A DNA stretch of 64,000 bases from Hevea brasiliensis (lineage: Eukaryota; Streptophyta; Magnoliopsida; Malpighiales; Euphorbiaceae): assembly GCF_030052815.1 (NCBI RefSeq), contig NC_079504.1, positions 88,426,781 through 88,490,780 of the forward strand, read 5' to 3'. How positions within the stretch are numbered: position 1 is the stretch's first letter; every line of letters begins with the position of its first letter. Positions 12,636 through 25,294 of this stretch are shown here, piece by piece. Made by a program: the position numbers and the translations under genes. The notes beneath the pieces are model-generated. The model worked only from the letters and a program-made list of their open reading frames with translations, did no database searches and was not told the origin of the DNA.

Positions 12636-13931
12636 ATGTTGTTGTTTGATACATACAGTACATTACATTATGAATATGAACTGACAAAGAGAAATCTCCT
12701 TGTGTTATTTGTTCAGGAAGAAGGGGAAGGGGATCGCCCAGTTGAGCAATCAATTAAAGCTGGGGCACAAGGGGAAGCCCCGGCTCTTCACAATGTTAGT
12801 GGGTCAGTTGCACCAGCTCCACCCATACCGCAGTTTCCTTCTCTGTTTGCTCAGCAGATAGCTATTTTATTCTAACAAATGGCTAGGAACATGCCTACTC
12901 AAGCCTCAATTCAAGCACCGGTAGTGCAACCACAATCTCCAGCTATACAGTATGATAAGTTGATCAAGTATGGTGCTACTGAATTCAAAGGTACAGTGGA
13001 CCCGTTGAAAGCAGAGCAGTGGTTGGAAAGGATGGAAAGAGTGTTCAAGAAGCTTCATTGCATAGAGGAGTTCAAATTTGAATATTTAGTCTCATTTCTA
13101 CAGGGGGATGCATATGATTGGTGGAAGACTATCCCCCATAGTTTGGTGGAATCTCTGGTATTGAAATGGGATGATTTTCTTCGAGAATTTAGAAAAAAAT
13201 ATGTTTTAGATGTGTATGTGGATATGAAGCTGCAGGAATTCTTAAGTTTGAAATAGGGGAATAGAATAGTGACAAAGTATGAAAGAGAATTCTCCCGTCT
13301 TAGCCACTATGCTGGGAGTCTACTCACCACCAGCAAAGACCAGTGTAAATGGTTTGAGTCTGATTTGAAGCCCAGTTTGAGAATGCAAATAGTTGGATTC
13401 CGGTATGATAACTTCTCTGAACTCATATCTCAAGCATTGGAGCTAGAGAGGATAGAATCAGAAGGGGCACCTGAAAAAGAAAAGCTAAAAAAAGAGAAGA
13501 GTGGGAAGCCAGTGGATTAGAGTTCCAGTGGTAATATGGGTAAGAGGAAAAATTTTGGAGGACAGAGTAGCAAAAAGTCTAGTAGGTGAAGATTTTCAAG
13601 ACAGAGACCACCTAGATCTGGTCAGCAGACGACCAGAAGTTCCTTTCCTCCCCGTCCCTGTGAGACTTGTGCTAGGAACCATGGTGGGGTATGCTACAAG
13701 GCTATTGGTGCTTGTTATAACTGCAGTGGTACAGGACATTTTGCAAAGGATTGCACCAGTCCCCGCAGATCTGGGCCACCTACTACCACAGCAGAAGGAT
13801 CTATTCAGAGTTTTGCCACCAAAGGTTCACAACCAGCTAGTAAAGGTAGAGGCAGAGGTAGGGGTAGTACCTCAGGCAGTCAGGGCACTATTAATCGGTT
13901 AGAGCAGAGTAGTGCTCTAGCCAGAGTATAC
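12636..13931 (+). pseudogene. gag: Tekay-like gag (capsid and zinc knuckles), broken
   Basis: Gag would form the virus-like particle that packages retrotransposon RNA. The capsid domain lies at about 12950-13500, with landmarks EFKGTVDPLKAEQWLERMERVF and GDAYDWWKTI. A basic low-complexity linker follows. Two zinc-binding patterns start at 13659: CETC..H....C and CYNC-SGTG-H-FAKDC, the second a classical CCHC knuckle. The frame is the same as that of pol, as expected for a fused gag-pol. In-frame stops lie near 12873, 13254, 13518 and 13587, so no Gag can be made. The true start is unclear and probably upstream of ARNMPTQAS at about 12880. Confidence 0.85.
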
Positions 13932-13934
13932 ACT

Positions 13935-16900
13935 ATGCGGCAGAGAAAAGAGGCAGAAACATATGATATTATGGCTGGTACATTTTCTATCCTTAACCAA
14001 GATGTGTTTGTACTGTTTGACCCGAGGTCTACATATTTTTATGTTAGTGCCAGCATCACTGGTTATATTACTGTTCCTTGTATGAAAATGGATTTTGAGG
14101 TGTTAGTAACTAGTCTGTTAGGACAAGAGGTTAGGGTCAACATAATGTATAAAGATTGTCCTTTGGTGATCCAAGGACACACCTTCTTATCCGATTTGAT
14201 TGAAATGCCCTTCAGAGATTATGATATCATCTTGGGCATGGATTGGTTAGCCAGCCATCATGCAATGATTGACTGTAGACTAAAGAGAGTCACTTTTGGA
14301 CTCCTTCAATATGGTAATGTGGTTATACATGGGGAGAGGTAGTTACTGCCATCAAACCTTATTTCTACTACACTTGCTCGAAAAATGATTCGAAAAGGAT
14401 GTGATGCTTACTTGGCCCATGTGATAAACACCCAAGTAGGGAGTCCAGCATTGAGAGACATCCCTACAGTATGTGATTTTTCGAATGTGTTTCCTGAAGA
14501 ATTGTCAAGAGTATCTCCGGAAAGGGAGGTGCAGTTTGAAATAGAGGTTATGCCTGGTGTGGACCCAATCTCTATTACTCCATACAAAATGGCACCTGCT
14601 GAATTGAAAGAGTTGAAGGTGCAATGGTAAGAGTTGCTTGATAAGGGCTTCATCTGCCGTAGTGTGTCACCTTTGGGAGCACTAGTGTTGTTTATTAAGA
14701 AGAAAAATGGTACTCTTTGTCTGTGTATCGACTACAGACAGTTAAATAAGGTGACAATAAAGAACAGATATCCGTTGCCCCGCATAGATAACTTATTTGA
14801 TCAGTTGAAGGGTGCAGCTGTGTTTTCCAAAAATGACTTGAGATCAGGGTATTATCAGTTGAGAGTGCAAGAGAAGAGTATTCCAAAAACTACTTTTAGA
14901 ACTCGATATGGCCATTATGAGTTTCTGGTTATGCCATTCAGGTAAACTAATGCTCCAGCTGCTTTTATGGACCTGATGAACACTATCTTTAGGCCATATT
15001 TAAACCAATCTGTTGTGGTGTTTATTGATAACATATTGGTATATTCAAAGAATGCAGAGGAGCATGATAAGCACCTACGGATTATGCTACAGACTTTAAG
15101 GGAGAAACAGCTGTATGCCAAGCTATCGAAGTATGAATTTTGGCTGGAAGAAATCTCTTTCTTGGGGCACATTGTGTCAGCTAAAAGCATTAAGGTAGAT
15201 CCCAGCAAAGTTGAACCTATCCTTAATTGGAAGCCACCCAGAAATGTTACAGAAGTTTGTAGTTTTCTAGGTTTAGCTGGATACTACTATCGTTTTGTTA
15301 AAGAATTTTCTATGTTGGCATCTCCACTGACCAAGCTGCTTCGGAAAGATGTAAAATTTCAGTAAACTGACAAATGTCAGCAAAGTTTTGATGAATTGAA
15401 AAGGTGTTTGACTGAAGCTCCAGTCCTAACTTTACCTACTCTGGGTAAAGAATATACTGTTTATAGCAATGCTTCTCATAAGTGTACTGATACAAGACCG
15501 AAATATCATTGCTTATGCATCACGTTAGCTGAAACCACATGAGAGAAACTATCCTATGCATGACTTGGAGCTTGCAGCTATAGTATTTACTCTGAAGATC
15601 TGGAGATACTATTTTTATGGGGAGAAATGTTATATCTACACAGATCACAAGAGCTTAAAGTATTTGAGCACCCAGAAGGAATTGAATTTGAGGCAAATGA
15701 GGTGGTTAGAATTGATTAAAGATTATGACTATTTGATAGATTATCAGCCAAGAATAGCAAATGTGATAGCAGATGCCTTAAGTCGTAAGACTATGGCTAG
15801 TTTAAGGGTTTCTCTTTTCTCTATGGTGCATGAGTTGAAAGCACTATAATCTAGTTTGGAGATAGATGATGAGGGACAGATGAGAGCTACATGTTAATTA
15901 AAAAAAAAACAGCTGTACAGAATCATGAAAAGTATCAGAAATTGATGGAGGAAGCTCGGAATGGCAAGAAACCTAGATTTTTGGTGAATGATGATGGCTT
16001 ACTGCTACACCAGGGTAGAATGTGTATTCCAAATGATGTATAATTGCGACAAATTAAGGAAACACATGAGTCTTCTTTTGTTATGCACCTTGGTGAGACT
16101 AAAATGTATAGAACTGTCAAAGAACACTATTAGTGGATGGGTATGAAGAAAGATATAGCCGAGTACGTGGCCAAATGCCTAACTTGTCAACAAGTAAAGG
16201 CAGAGCATCAAGTGCCAACTGGTTTGCTACATCCATTGCCAATTCCCGAGTGGAAATGGGAAAGAATAACAATGGATTTTGTGATGGGACTACCGAGAAA
16301 ACAGAAGAACCATGATGCAGTATGGGTCATTATGGAAAGATTAACCAAGTCTGCTCACTTTCTGCCTGTGAGAATGGATTATAGCTTGGACAAATTGGCT
16401 AAACTGTACCTGGACGAGATAGTGAGACTTCATGGGGTGCCGGTATCGATTGTGTCAGACAGAGATCCAAGGTTCACTTCTAGATTCTAGGGTAGTTTGT
16501 AAAGAGCCCGAGAAACTAGATTGAACTTCAGTACGGCATTCCATCCACAGACAGATAACCAGTCTGAGAGGGTGATTCAGATATTGGAGGATATGCTACC
16601 GGCTTTTGTGATTGAGTTTGAAGGAAGTTGGGACACACACTTACCTTTGATTGAGTTTGCTTACAACAATAGCTACCAATCAAGTATAGGGATGCCTCCA
16701 TATGAAGCTTTGTATGGCAGGAAGTGTCGAACTCCTCTATGTTGGGATGAGGTAGGTGAAAGGAAATTGATTAGTCCAGAAATTGTTTAGTAGACAGAGG
16801 AGAAGATTAAACTCATCAGAGACAGACTTAGGGCTGCATCAGATTATCAAAAGTCCTACATTGATCTGAAAAGAAGAAATATTGAGTATGTAGTGGGTGA

Positions 16901-17321
16901 CAAGGTATTCCTCAAGGTTTCTCCTTGGAAAAAGATTATGAGATTTGGTAGAAAGGGAAAACTGAGTCCTCACTTTATTGGACCATATGAGGTTCTGGAA
17001 ATAGTAGGTCCTTTGGTGTATAGATTGGCACTACCTCCAGAACTAGAAAAGATACATAATATCTTCCATGTGTCTACATTGAGGAGGTATAGATCAGACC
17101 CATCTCATATTCTACCTGTTGAGGAGATTGAGGTGAATCTAGACCTCACATATGAGGAAGAACCCATAGAGATTTTGGCACTTGAGGTGAAATAGCTGAG
17201 GAACAAGCAGATACCATTGGTTAAGGTTTTGTGGAACCATTACTCAGGCCAGGAGGCTACTTGGGAGTGCGAGGAGGATATGAGGAGGCAGCATAACTGT
17301 TCAGAGACTAATATAAGGTAA
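13935..17321 (+). pseudogene. pol: Tekay-like pol (protease, RT, RNase H, integrase, chromovirus tail), broken
   Basis: Domains in order: aspartic protease (13935-14340; active site reads LFDPRST, so the catalytic D-[ST]-G is damaged); RT (about 14480-15360; the polymerase motif reads FIDNILVYS, the second aspartate replaced by asparagine); RNase H (about 15400-15830, with a frameshift near 15500); integrase with HHCC finger (..CLTCQQ near 16180) and DDE residues in TMDF, SDRD and QSERVIQILED; then the tail GPYEVLEIVGPLVYRLALPP and a degenerate chromodomain-like end with WNHYSGQEATWE. Stops interrupt it near 14340, 14628, 14943, 15363, 16488, 16788 and 17193. The last codon TAA at 17319 lies just before the polypurine tract. 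Confidence 0.9.
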
Positions 17322-17344
17322 AATTTTGGGATGAAATTTCTTTT

Positions 17345-17356
17345 AAGGGGGGAGAA
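17345..17356 (+). promoter_or_regulatory. Polypurine tract
   Basis: AAGGGGGGAGAA directly before the 3' LTR (TG at 17358). It primes plus-strand DNA synthesis in Ty3 elements. Confidence 0.9.
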
Positions 17357-17357
17357 T

Positions 17358-19442
17358 TGTAACACCCCTATACTAAGTAGTCTATACAATCCACTGTTCT
17401 GGTGACCAGTGTCAGTCCGGACAGTCAAGGGGCTTAGAACCATATTTAAGTCACTTAAAAAAGCCACAGAAAAAAATTAACAATAATCACATAAAGGTAA
17501 AATAGAAATCAAGAAAACAAGGCATAATGGGTTAAATGAGCCGAGGCCACAGCGATGGGTGACCGAACCGGGAAGTGACTGCGAGCTCAGTTGCTACCCA
17601 AATTTCGTGTGAGACACTGTGACACTCCAGGCCTAGGGATAATTGTGAAGTTAGGGAAAATGTGAAAACCACAGAAAAGAGTTGAGAACAAGCTCAAATA
17701 ATTGAATAAGAATTCAGGAAACAATCTAGTGTTATTGGAAAAACGAATTAGACCGGTAAGGGGCAATTTGGTCAATTCAACCTTAGTGACTCATGGCCTA
17801 AATGTCTATTAAAATGTAGGAAATTAAATTCATGAAAAGTAATTAAAAACATGAAGAGATGTAGGAAAGGCAAAGAAAAGAAATTGGAATAAATAAATTA
17901 TGACATCATCATGCTTGAGTAAGCATGACACAAATACTAATTTTAATTTCTAATTTTTTTTTATTTATGGGATAATTACTTACATAAGAGACAAATGAAA
18001 AAAAAAAATTAAAACCTCATATTCTTCAACTCTCTTGCCGTCCACCTCTCTCTCTTCCTCTCACTCTCACTTTAAATGAGTACTGAAATACTTTAAATTG
18101 TGTGTTTTAGTAGAAAGAGACACTGTGAAGGATAAAAAAAAAAAAGTGAGTCAAGACCAAGAGACGACTCATTTGAGGTTTGTGCACAACAATTAACTTC
18201 TATTTGATTTTCGATTTAAAATTTTAATTGAATGATTTGTGAAATTTATTTATGATCTTATGGATATTGAATACTCTGGTTGACAAAGAATTATATGTTG
18301 TTGGCCCAAATTTTGAGAAATTATTTTGAATGAAACAAGAATGTAAATTGATTGATGTTTTTGATGCTTGGAAAATTGTAAAAATAGTTTGAAACCACAG
18401 TTGTCATGATTATATGTGTAAATTCCTCACTAGTTTGCTTAGTGGGAAGAATTGGTTTTGTATTCTCTCTCTGGCTGAAGTGTTGAGGTGTGTGTCAGTT
18501 GAGGATGAATTGGATGAGTACTCATATATTTGTGCTAGCTAGCCTTGGTATTCCTCATTAGCCTCTAGCTAGTGGGATGAATTGGATATTGGAGTCATGA
18601 TTAAGCTGTGTGACTTTTCAAAATTGATTTTGCGATTATGGAACGAAATTTGATTTATTTAAGAAATTTTCTGGCTTTAGAAATAAAGCATAGTTTTATA
18701 TGTGTTAATATTCAAATTGATTTATTTTGAAAAAATTGTGATTGATTATTGTGTAAATTATTATTTTCTTTAAGTTGTGTACCACTGAGTCTTTGGCTCA
18801 GCGATGCTTCTTATTATTATCGCAGGTAAGGAGACAGATAAAATAGCAGAGTAGGCTGCTTATGACTTAGAGTGTTCAGCATTTTGGAGTTATCATCGGG
18901 TATATAGATTATTCCCTTGTAAATTTTGTTTTAATGTATATATAACTGTATTGTGTACATTAGCTTTGAGCAGTTGTGTAATAACTTTTGGAGTTTATTT
19001 TTGATCTATGTAAATAATTGTAATGTAAACTTATTGTCTTTATTAAATGACACTCTTCAGTTTGTTTTTGAAATATTTTTTTTTTATGAATTGCTTGAAA
19101 TGGATTGTAATGAGAATATTGGAGTTTGAGACTTAAATGTATTTTGTGAGTGTTTTCACAGGTTTTTGAAGAACTATTTTCTCAAGTTATAGTCAGCACT
19201 TTGCTGAAATTTTTGTAAAATTTATGGAGATTTCAAATTAATAAAAAATTTGATTTATGATTTAAACTTTAATTAAAGGGTTTTAATAATCACCAAATAT
19301 TACCTACCACTTTAAAATGATTGAAAATTAGTTTAAAATCCCTAGTAGCATATTTAATGGGTTATCAGAAGGTGGAGTTCGGTAACTCATTAAGCATACT
19401 ACGGGGATCATATTATGACTTACAAAGAGATAAGGTATGACA
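17358..19442 (+). repeat. 3' LTR with internal deletion
   Basis: 2085 bp, from TGTAACACCCC to GGTATGACA. It matches the 5' LTR at both ends, but at about 18073 it jumps from the counterpart of 1872 to that of about 11190. It therefore lacks about 1.4 kb that the 5' LTR has once the nested insertion is removed. Two shared T bases at the join suggest deletion at a microhomology. Confidence 0.9.
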
Positions 19443-21323
19443 TACTTCATTTCTCAGCTACTCTTCCTATAAATAAGGATTCTAAAGGTAAAAGAGATAA
19501 AACAAATCAATTACTTTCTTTTTCTTTCCCTTTAAAAAAAATTATAGGAAAAATAATAATTTTTTTTCATAAGAATTTTATTTTCTTTATAATTCAATAT
19601 ATTTTCCCTTTTTTTAGCTTATCTTTCTATAAATCAGCCTAAAGGTAAAAGAGAGAGAAAATAACATTGATAAAGACATCAACAAATTTTTTAAAAAAAA
19701 AATTTAAGGACAAAAAAAGGCAAAGAGCTCTTAAGGGAAAATGACTGTCACCCCATCGTTCCGCAAATTCTTTTGATTTTGAAGACATTTAATATATATA
19801 TACACCAAAACAAATGAAGGCTAGGGGTTATTAAATTAACAGTAATCATTGAATAATCGACTAAAGCTTAACCACTAACCCTCAATTCTTAAGAATTGAA
19901 AGATGTATATAGCTAGGGACTCATAAACAAAAGATGACTTTTTTATGATAGAGAAAAAGATCAAGTATATAATTAAATTCCCAATTGTAGGTCCCATCAT
20001 CATTGATTTCAATAGTTGAGTCTATTGATGGTTAGATTTATGTTGATTAGTGACAAACTACTTGCCCAATCACTTGCTAATTAAGGCAAGCCTTTTTCCA
20101 AGTATCAGATTTTCAGCACAAATTTTCAAAGCTTTTTGATTGATTAAGAACAAAACAATTCTTGCAATTAAACCATATTTTTCTAGTGTAATTGTAAAAA
20201 ATAATCCTCTTGATATCAAATTATATATAGGATTTTCAAGAGTCCCAACACAAAATTTCATTTATTATCTCCACTCCCTCATTGAAATATCAATTCAATC
20301 GTCTTATCATTTGTAAGATTTCTTATTAAATGTTTTTTCTTTGAAAGTTGATAGTATATGATACAAGTTTGAGCTTATATGATAACAAGTTTAATAACCA
20401 TTAAATTATATATAAAGGCATAACTAAAAGTTTGTATTTGGGGCAAAAATTGAATACTAAAAAAAATTAAATGAAACCTTATAAAGGGATTAAAATAAAA
20501 ATATAAAATATTAAAAGATTAAAATTAAATAATATAAAAATACAAATAAAATGTACATAAAAGTGTAAAGATTAAAACAAAAATAAAAATATTAAAGGAC
20601 CAAATAATAATTTTTAAATGATATATTAAAATTTATAGGTAAAATTTTAATTTAAAAGGTTTGAGAAAGGGGGCAAACAGTAATTTAAAAAAAATAAAAT
20701 TTATGGATAAATTTTTAATTTAGAAAATTTATGAGGTCAAGGCCAAGCTTCTACCTAGGTCCATTCCTAATAATATATTTATATTAAGATATTGATAGAA
20801 TTAATTAAAACATATAAATTTAAATATAGATATTTATTTTAACAATTATTAAATGTATATATTCTTATATAACTTAAGCTTACATACATTCACCCTTCAA
20901 AATTTTTGAAATGGAGAGGATCTTTAAGTCAGGATCATTTATTAAGAACTATTGCAATGTGACTGAAAATACAAAAGCAGTTATTGTTAAATAATTTATT
21001 TATTTATATTTTTTTTAAGAAAAAAAAAAAGACAAATGAAGAAAGTGTGTTCTAAAATTAGTAGAATGAAAAGAGATGAATAACTTGGCATATGATTTGT
21101 AAGTTGAAAGAAGTTTAAATGATAGAAAAGCTGAGGCATGGAGGTGGAGCCCAACATTGAAGCCAAAGCTGAAAAAAAAAAAAAAAAAGAAGAGCCCCAC
21201 GGCACTCATGAATTTCAACTCCTGGCTGCTGTCTTCATTCACACACTTCAATCCACTCAAGAGAGAGTTTTATTACAGGAAGCAGTGAAAATAAAAATAA
21301 AATAAAATCATTGATTGCTAAAT
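19443..21323. other. AT-rich intergenic DNA downstream of the HDG11-like gene
   Basis: No gene, RNA gene or intact mobile element is recognisable. There is a TA run near 19793, a segment resembling 1045-1150 at 19495-19605, and a very A-rich degenerate stretch at 20400-20760 that may be an old transposon. Confidence 0.6.
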
Positions 21324-21337
21324 AAATGTAAATGCAC
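21324..21337 (+). promoter_or_regulatory. Two overlapping L1-box-like sites
   Basis: TAAATGTA (21324-21331) and TAAATGCA (21330-21337) overlap by two bases. Both match TAAATG[CT]A, the L1 box bound by HD-ZIP IV proteins, and they lie 453 bp past the stop codon of an HD-ZIP IV gene. They could be autoregulatory or chance matches in AT-rich DNA. Confidence 0.35.
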
Positions 21338-21789
21338 GGAAGTCAATACCCGAACCACACATTTTTCTTGCTCTTCTATAGAGTCAGCGAAGAGAGATTA
21401 ACCAAAAACTAAACAAGACCCTCCGGCAGCAGGAAAGAGATGAATGGTGCGTTCTTGACTCCCACTTTAAATGATACTATGCTTCCCAATTTTAAAAATA
21501 AAAACCCAAAAATAAAATAAATATTAAATTAAATTAAATTAAATCTAGTGGGTGTAGACTGAAGTATGGCAGAAGAAAACAGCCCAAGCAGCTTGCAGTA
21601 AATAACCATCTTCTATTGTTGATGAGAGGGCATTCAAGGCCTCAACTAACCTTTCCAGTACTTTTCTCACATTGAATACCTCTTTTGCTTAAATATAGGC
21701 TCTAAAAATATCTCTCTATCTCCATAGTTAAAGATGGTAGAGAGGGAAGAGAAGAAACATTTGTATTGCAATTGCTGCAGAATCAGAGA

Positions 21790-24738
21790 TCAACAGGAAC
21801 TAGAAGGGCAGTTCATGGCAGCCTTAATTTGCTGGACAGTGGTGCCGATAAGGTTATTAACCGTGGTTACTGATTCAAGATTTAGTTTTGCAGATGGCAA
21901 ACTGCTCACTAGTATTTGAAATGATACTGTTATTAGTGAACCACTTGACCTACCCATACTTGCGTGTGTGCTAGAGCTGGAAGAAGCTCCATTTCCATTA
22001 TCTGGACGACCATCTGGTGAAATTGTGAATCCTGATGGCAACAAGGGAATGTAAGAAGGGTCCTCTCCACTCATTACTATGTTGATCGCTGGAAGATCAA
22101 CTGGGCAGTATACTACAAGCGAACCCGATTCATCCATGCAGCTCTCTTGCAGAATTAACATATTGTTCTGACCTGTGTTGAATGCCTATTTAAGAAACCA
22201 ATACCACAAATTAGGAATGCTTAAGTAACTATATATTCCAAATTAGCAAGTACAATAATTTCTTAGATAATGCAAGTAGCCTTACTCGCAGAACTGATAT
22301 GCAGTTCCCAGGATGTGAGCCATTAGCAATATGAGCAACCTCTTGCACTGCATTGCCACTAGAGAGAACATCCCACTGAAGAAAAAGAGTATCAAAATAA
22401 AAACCCTTTAGCCTAATCAGTATAACATTGAAAATGCTGCTAACACTTTCCATTCCAATATACATACCTGAGGTCGAGTTCTTTCATCCTTGAAGAAATT
22501 GAAGACATTTTGTGGAGAAACTGGAAGCCAAAAGGTAGTGGCTGCATTAAGAACTACACCATTGGGTTGCCCAGGATCTGTGCTCTTATGAACTCGAACT
22601 CCAACCTCATTCGAACCAGAAACAGTGGTCCATCGATGGCTGTTAGATGTGCTGATGCTAGCACAGAAACTGTTCACCATTCTTTGAGCAAGTTTCATCA
22701 TGCTTCTCTTACCATCAGGTGATGGAATTACTGAAATGTACAAGAATTAGTTAATTTCATGATTGCCTTAGTAAAACAGTGATTAGCATGGTTGTAACAA
22801 TACCTCCACCAAGATCCGGAGTTGAAGTGCCTGACACCGTTAGACATGCAAATCTTTCACACAATCTTTGCAGAGTAGCGAGCCACCGTTCAGCTCCAAA
22901 GGCCATTCCACTGTGAACAAGGTCTCTGTAGAACCTATGAGTTGGGGTTTTGTCTTCTATCTCTACATTTTCTACCCAAGTAACCTGCTTTGGCATTTGA
23001 GATGAATAGATGTGAATGTGAAAAAATCACTACATTTCTAATATATTTGGAAATACAATGCTGAACTGACCACTGATAATAAACCTCAATGGAGCAATTT
23101 GACAACCTTGGAGTATCCATTGGGCATATCCTGAATCATGCATCCAGAAGGAAGCCTACGAGATTGACATTGAGAAGCAAATTGTGGAATATCATATGAA
23201 ACATTAACAATTGCCCATAAGCCTTGCTCAATTTGCTGGCAATAACGTAGGATATAGAATTCTCGAGTTGGCACCAGTGGTGACAGAACCTGCAACTCTT
23301 CATACATCTGCAAATGCACATTTAATATGAGAAAACCATTCCTCAAACATGAAGTTGAGATCAAAAGAAAGAAATTTAAGAACTTATTTTTCCTATAAAT
23401 TATTTTACCAGTTGCAAAGAACCACCGTGACTGCCTAGCATTCCAGAAGAAATTACTTCAAGGGTCTTTGCCACAGAGACAATGGTAGGAAATAGCTCGA
23501 CCCACTTGTTCTGCAAACCCCAATTAGTTCAATAACTAGAAAATGGGTCCAAAAAAAAATGTAGAGCAAAAGAGTGGTGCTCACTGCATCCATAAACATG
23601 TCCACCAAGGCTAAACTATTCGTGATGACAACACCTGAATCTCTGGATGTCTCAATTCGAACATTTGGATTCTTCAAGCGAGAAATAGACCTGGGAAAAA
23701 TGGTTTGGTAAGTATCAAGATGAAGAACATCCCTGCCATCCGTGGGTGACTTAATCCACAAAGGTTCATCAGTCTGCAAAAGCCTTAGCAATTCATCCAT
23801 GGCATTTGCTGCAATGTCAGTCATGAGGGACTTGTCCATGTCTGAAATACCAAGTGGGTGAAATGGCAAATTCGAAGTAGATGGTATAAGATCAAGATCA
23901 AGAGAAGGACCACCAAAACTCCCCATGGACAAATCCAGAGAAGAAAAGTGAATAGGCTGGACTGGAGGAAGGTGTGAAATTGGCCTTCCAATGTATTTGG
24001 CAGCAATGCTGGAAACTCTATCAAGCTGCCAAGGTCATCAACAAAATTTAGCAATAAATAAATGATCTGAAATGGAGGAGAAAGTTAAGAAACAACCTCC
24101 TCTTTCAAATGGGCATTCTCCATTCGTAACTTGTGTTCATCGAAAAAGGAATCTTCAGTAACAGGAGGACCACCGCAGGAGGGGCAGATAACATTCTTGA
24201 GAGCCTCTCTAATGGCTATATTTTCACATCGTATCTTATCGTTCTCAGCTCGAAGTGCACAGTTATCGGCTCTTTCGTGTTGGGCCTGAAAGGAATTGGA
24301 ATCCACATCTTTTACTGTAGTGATAAATAAAAAATTAATTCAGAAAAAAGAAAACGCATCACCTTCATCTGGGTTCTCCTGTTTTGAAACCAAAACTTGA
24401 TTTGGCGAGGTGCCAAACCCAACTCTCTGCTTAACTGTAACCTCTGCTTCTCATCTGGGTGAGGGCATTCCTTGAACATCCTTCATATTCCACATTAAAC
24501 AACAAGAAAATGCCAGGATTAATTATTTTTCAAGGAAATGAAAGAAAAACAGAAAAAAAGAAGGGGAGAAAAATATTCAATGCCCAGCCGAGGGTTCTTA
24601 CGCTTCAAGATTCTGAATTTGATTAGCAGTGTGACGGTGATAACGCTTCTTCCTCCTCTGGGGATCGGAGGGGTCATGGTCACCACCGGAAGCACTACCA
24701 CCACCGCCACTTCCTCCTCCAACGCTACCGTACTCCAT
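21790..24738 (-). CDS. HDG11-like: HD-ZIP class IV transcription factor, HDG11/HDG12-like, 10 exons
   Basis: A nuclear transcription factor of the epidermis-type HD-START family. Coding exons (minus strand): 24738-24602, 24480-24363, 24285-24097, 24025-23585, 23510-23409, 23307-23107, 22984-22804, 22730-22468, 22375-22286, 22185-21790. All introns are GT-AG, 71-122 bp, and the phases join into one frame of 705 codons plus TGA. A glycine-rich N-terminus is followed by the homeodomain (about residues 28-88, with [12 protein letters not shown] and [13 protein letters not shown]), a zipper-loop-zipper with the CPSCGG motif (about 89-150), a START lipid-binding domain (about 215-440) and the conserved C-terminal region. 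Arabidopsis HDG11, from memory 722 residues, is similar in length and motifs. The start is the ATG whose following residues match the family's Gly/Ser-rich N-terminus. I see no stop or frameshift. HDG11 of Arabidopsis acts in trichome branching and drought-related root growth; transfer of that role is inference. Confidence 0.93.
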
Positions 24739-24919
24739 AAAAGTGGTATTAAAGAGAGCAATATATGAAAGAAGAAGAAGTGTATTAAGAGAAATGATAG
24801 AGTAAGATAAGGTTTGAGCATTGGTAATGAGAAGGAAAAAAAGGAAGCAATGAAAGGAAAGAAAACGTATGAAAAAATGTCAAAGAAATTGGCATGATTT
24901 GAGAGAGCTGAGTTTAAGG

Positions 24920-24959
<40 letters not shown>

Positions 24960-25266
24960 GATATGAAATTAATCTAAATCTTAGGCTTTAATTAAGCCAG
25001 TGATGATACTCTCTAAGCAGCTGCTCTTCCAAGCTTTTCTTCTTCTTCTTTTTGGGCAATGTAAGTGATGGGTTTTAAAGCTTTAGAAACTCTCTCTCAC
25101 GAGCCTATGGAGAAGACGAAAACGAAGACGAAGGCAAAGGCAGTTGGTTTACTTAGTAATTACTACATTCCAGAGATTTCTGTCTACATAGAATTAAAGA
25201 CTGGTAGAGTGGTACACACGCTCATATTCAGAGGCCAGATACGCATTGCACAGACAACAGGGGCTA
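24739..25266 (-). promoter_or_regulatory. Upstream region of the HDG11-like gene
   Basis: The 5' UTR and proximal promoter must lie here. I see no clear TATA box. The region is dominated by CT/GA-rich stretches and the TTA microsatellite at 24921-24958, which sits about 180 bp upstream of the start codon. No L1 box was found on this side. Confidence 0.5.
24921..24958. repeat. (TAT)n microsatellite
   Basis: About 12 uninterrupted trinucleotide units in the promoter of the HDG11-like gene. Confidence 0.95.
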
Positions 25267-25294
25267 TAATTAATTAATTAATTAATTAATTAAT
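25267..25294. repeat. (TAAT)n microsatellite
   Basis: Seven tetranucleotide units of TAAT. Confidence 0.95.

Larger units (their letters stand above)
1154..19442 (+). mobile_element. Ty3/gypsy chromovirus (Tekay/Del-like) retrotransposon with nested insertions
   Basis: A complete but dead LTR retrotransposon. The 5' LTR starts TGTAACACCCC at 1154 and the 3' LTR ends in TGACA at 19442. The flanking 5 bp are TACTT on both sides (1149-1153 and 19443-19447), a perfect target-site duplication. Internally there is a primer binding site for initiator tRNA-Met (12559-12570), one gag-pol frame in the order gag, protease, RT, RNase H, integrase, and a polypurine tract at 17345-17356. The integrase tail is of chromovirus type. 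Nearly 8 kb of the 5' LTR is younger inserted DNA (2374-10278). Lineage assignment rests on domain order, integrase tail and multi-kb LTRs. Confidence 0.92.

Noticed and set aside
25065..25277. A 70-codon frame upstream of the HDG11-like gene
   Set aside because: The Lys/Thr repeat comes from a GAAGACGAA tract, and no homologue or splice context is recognised.
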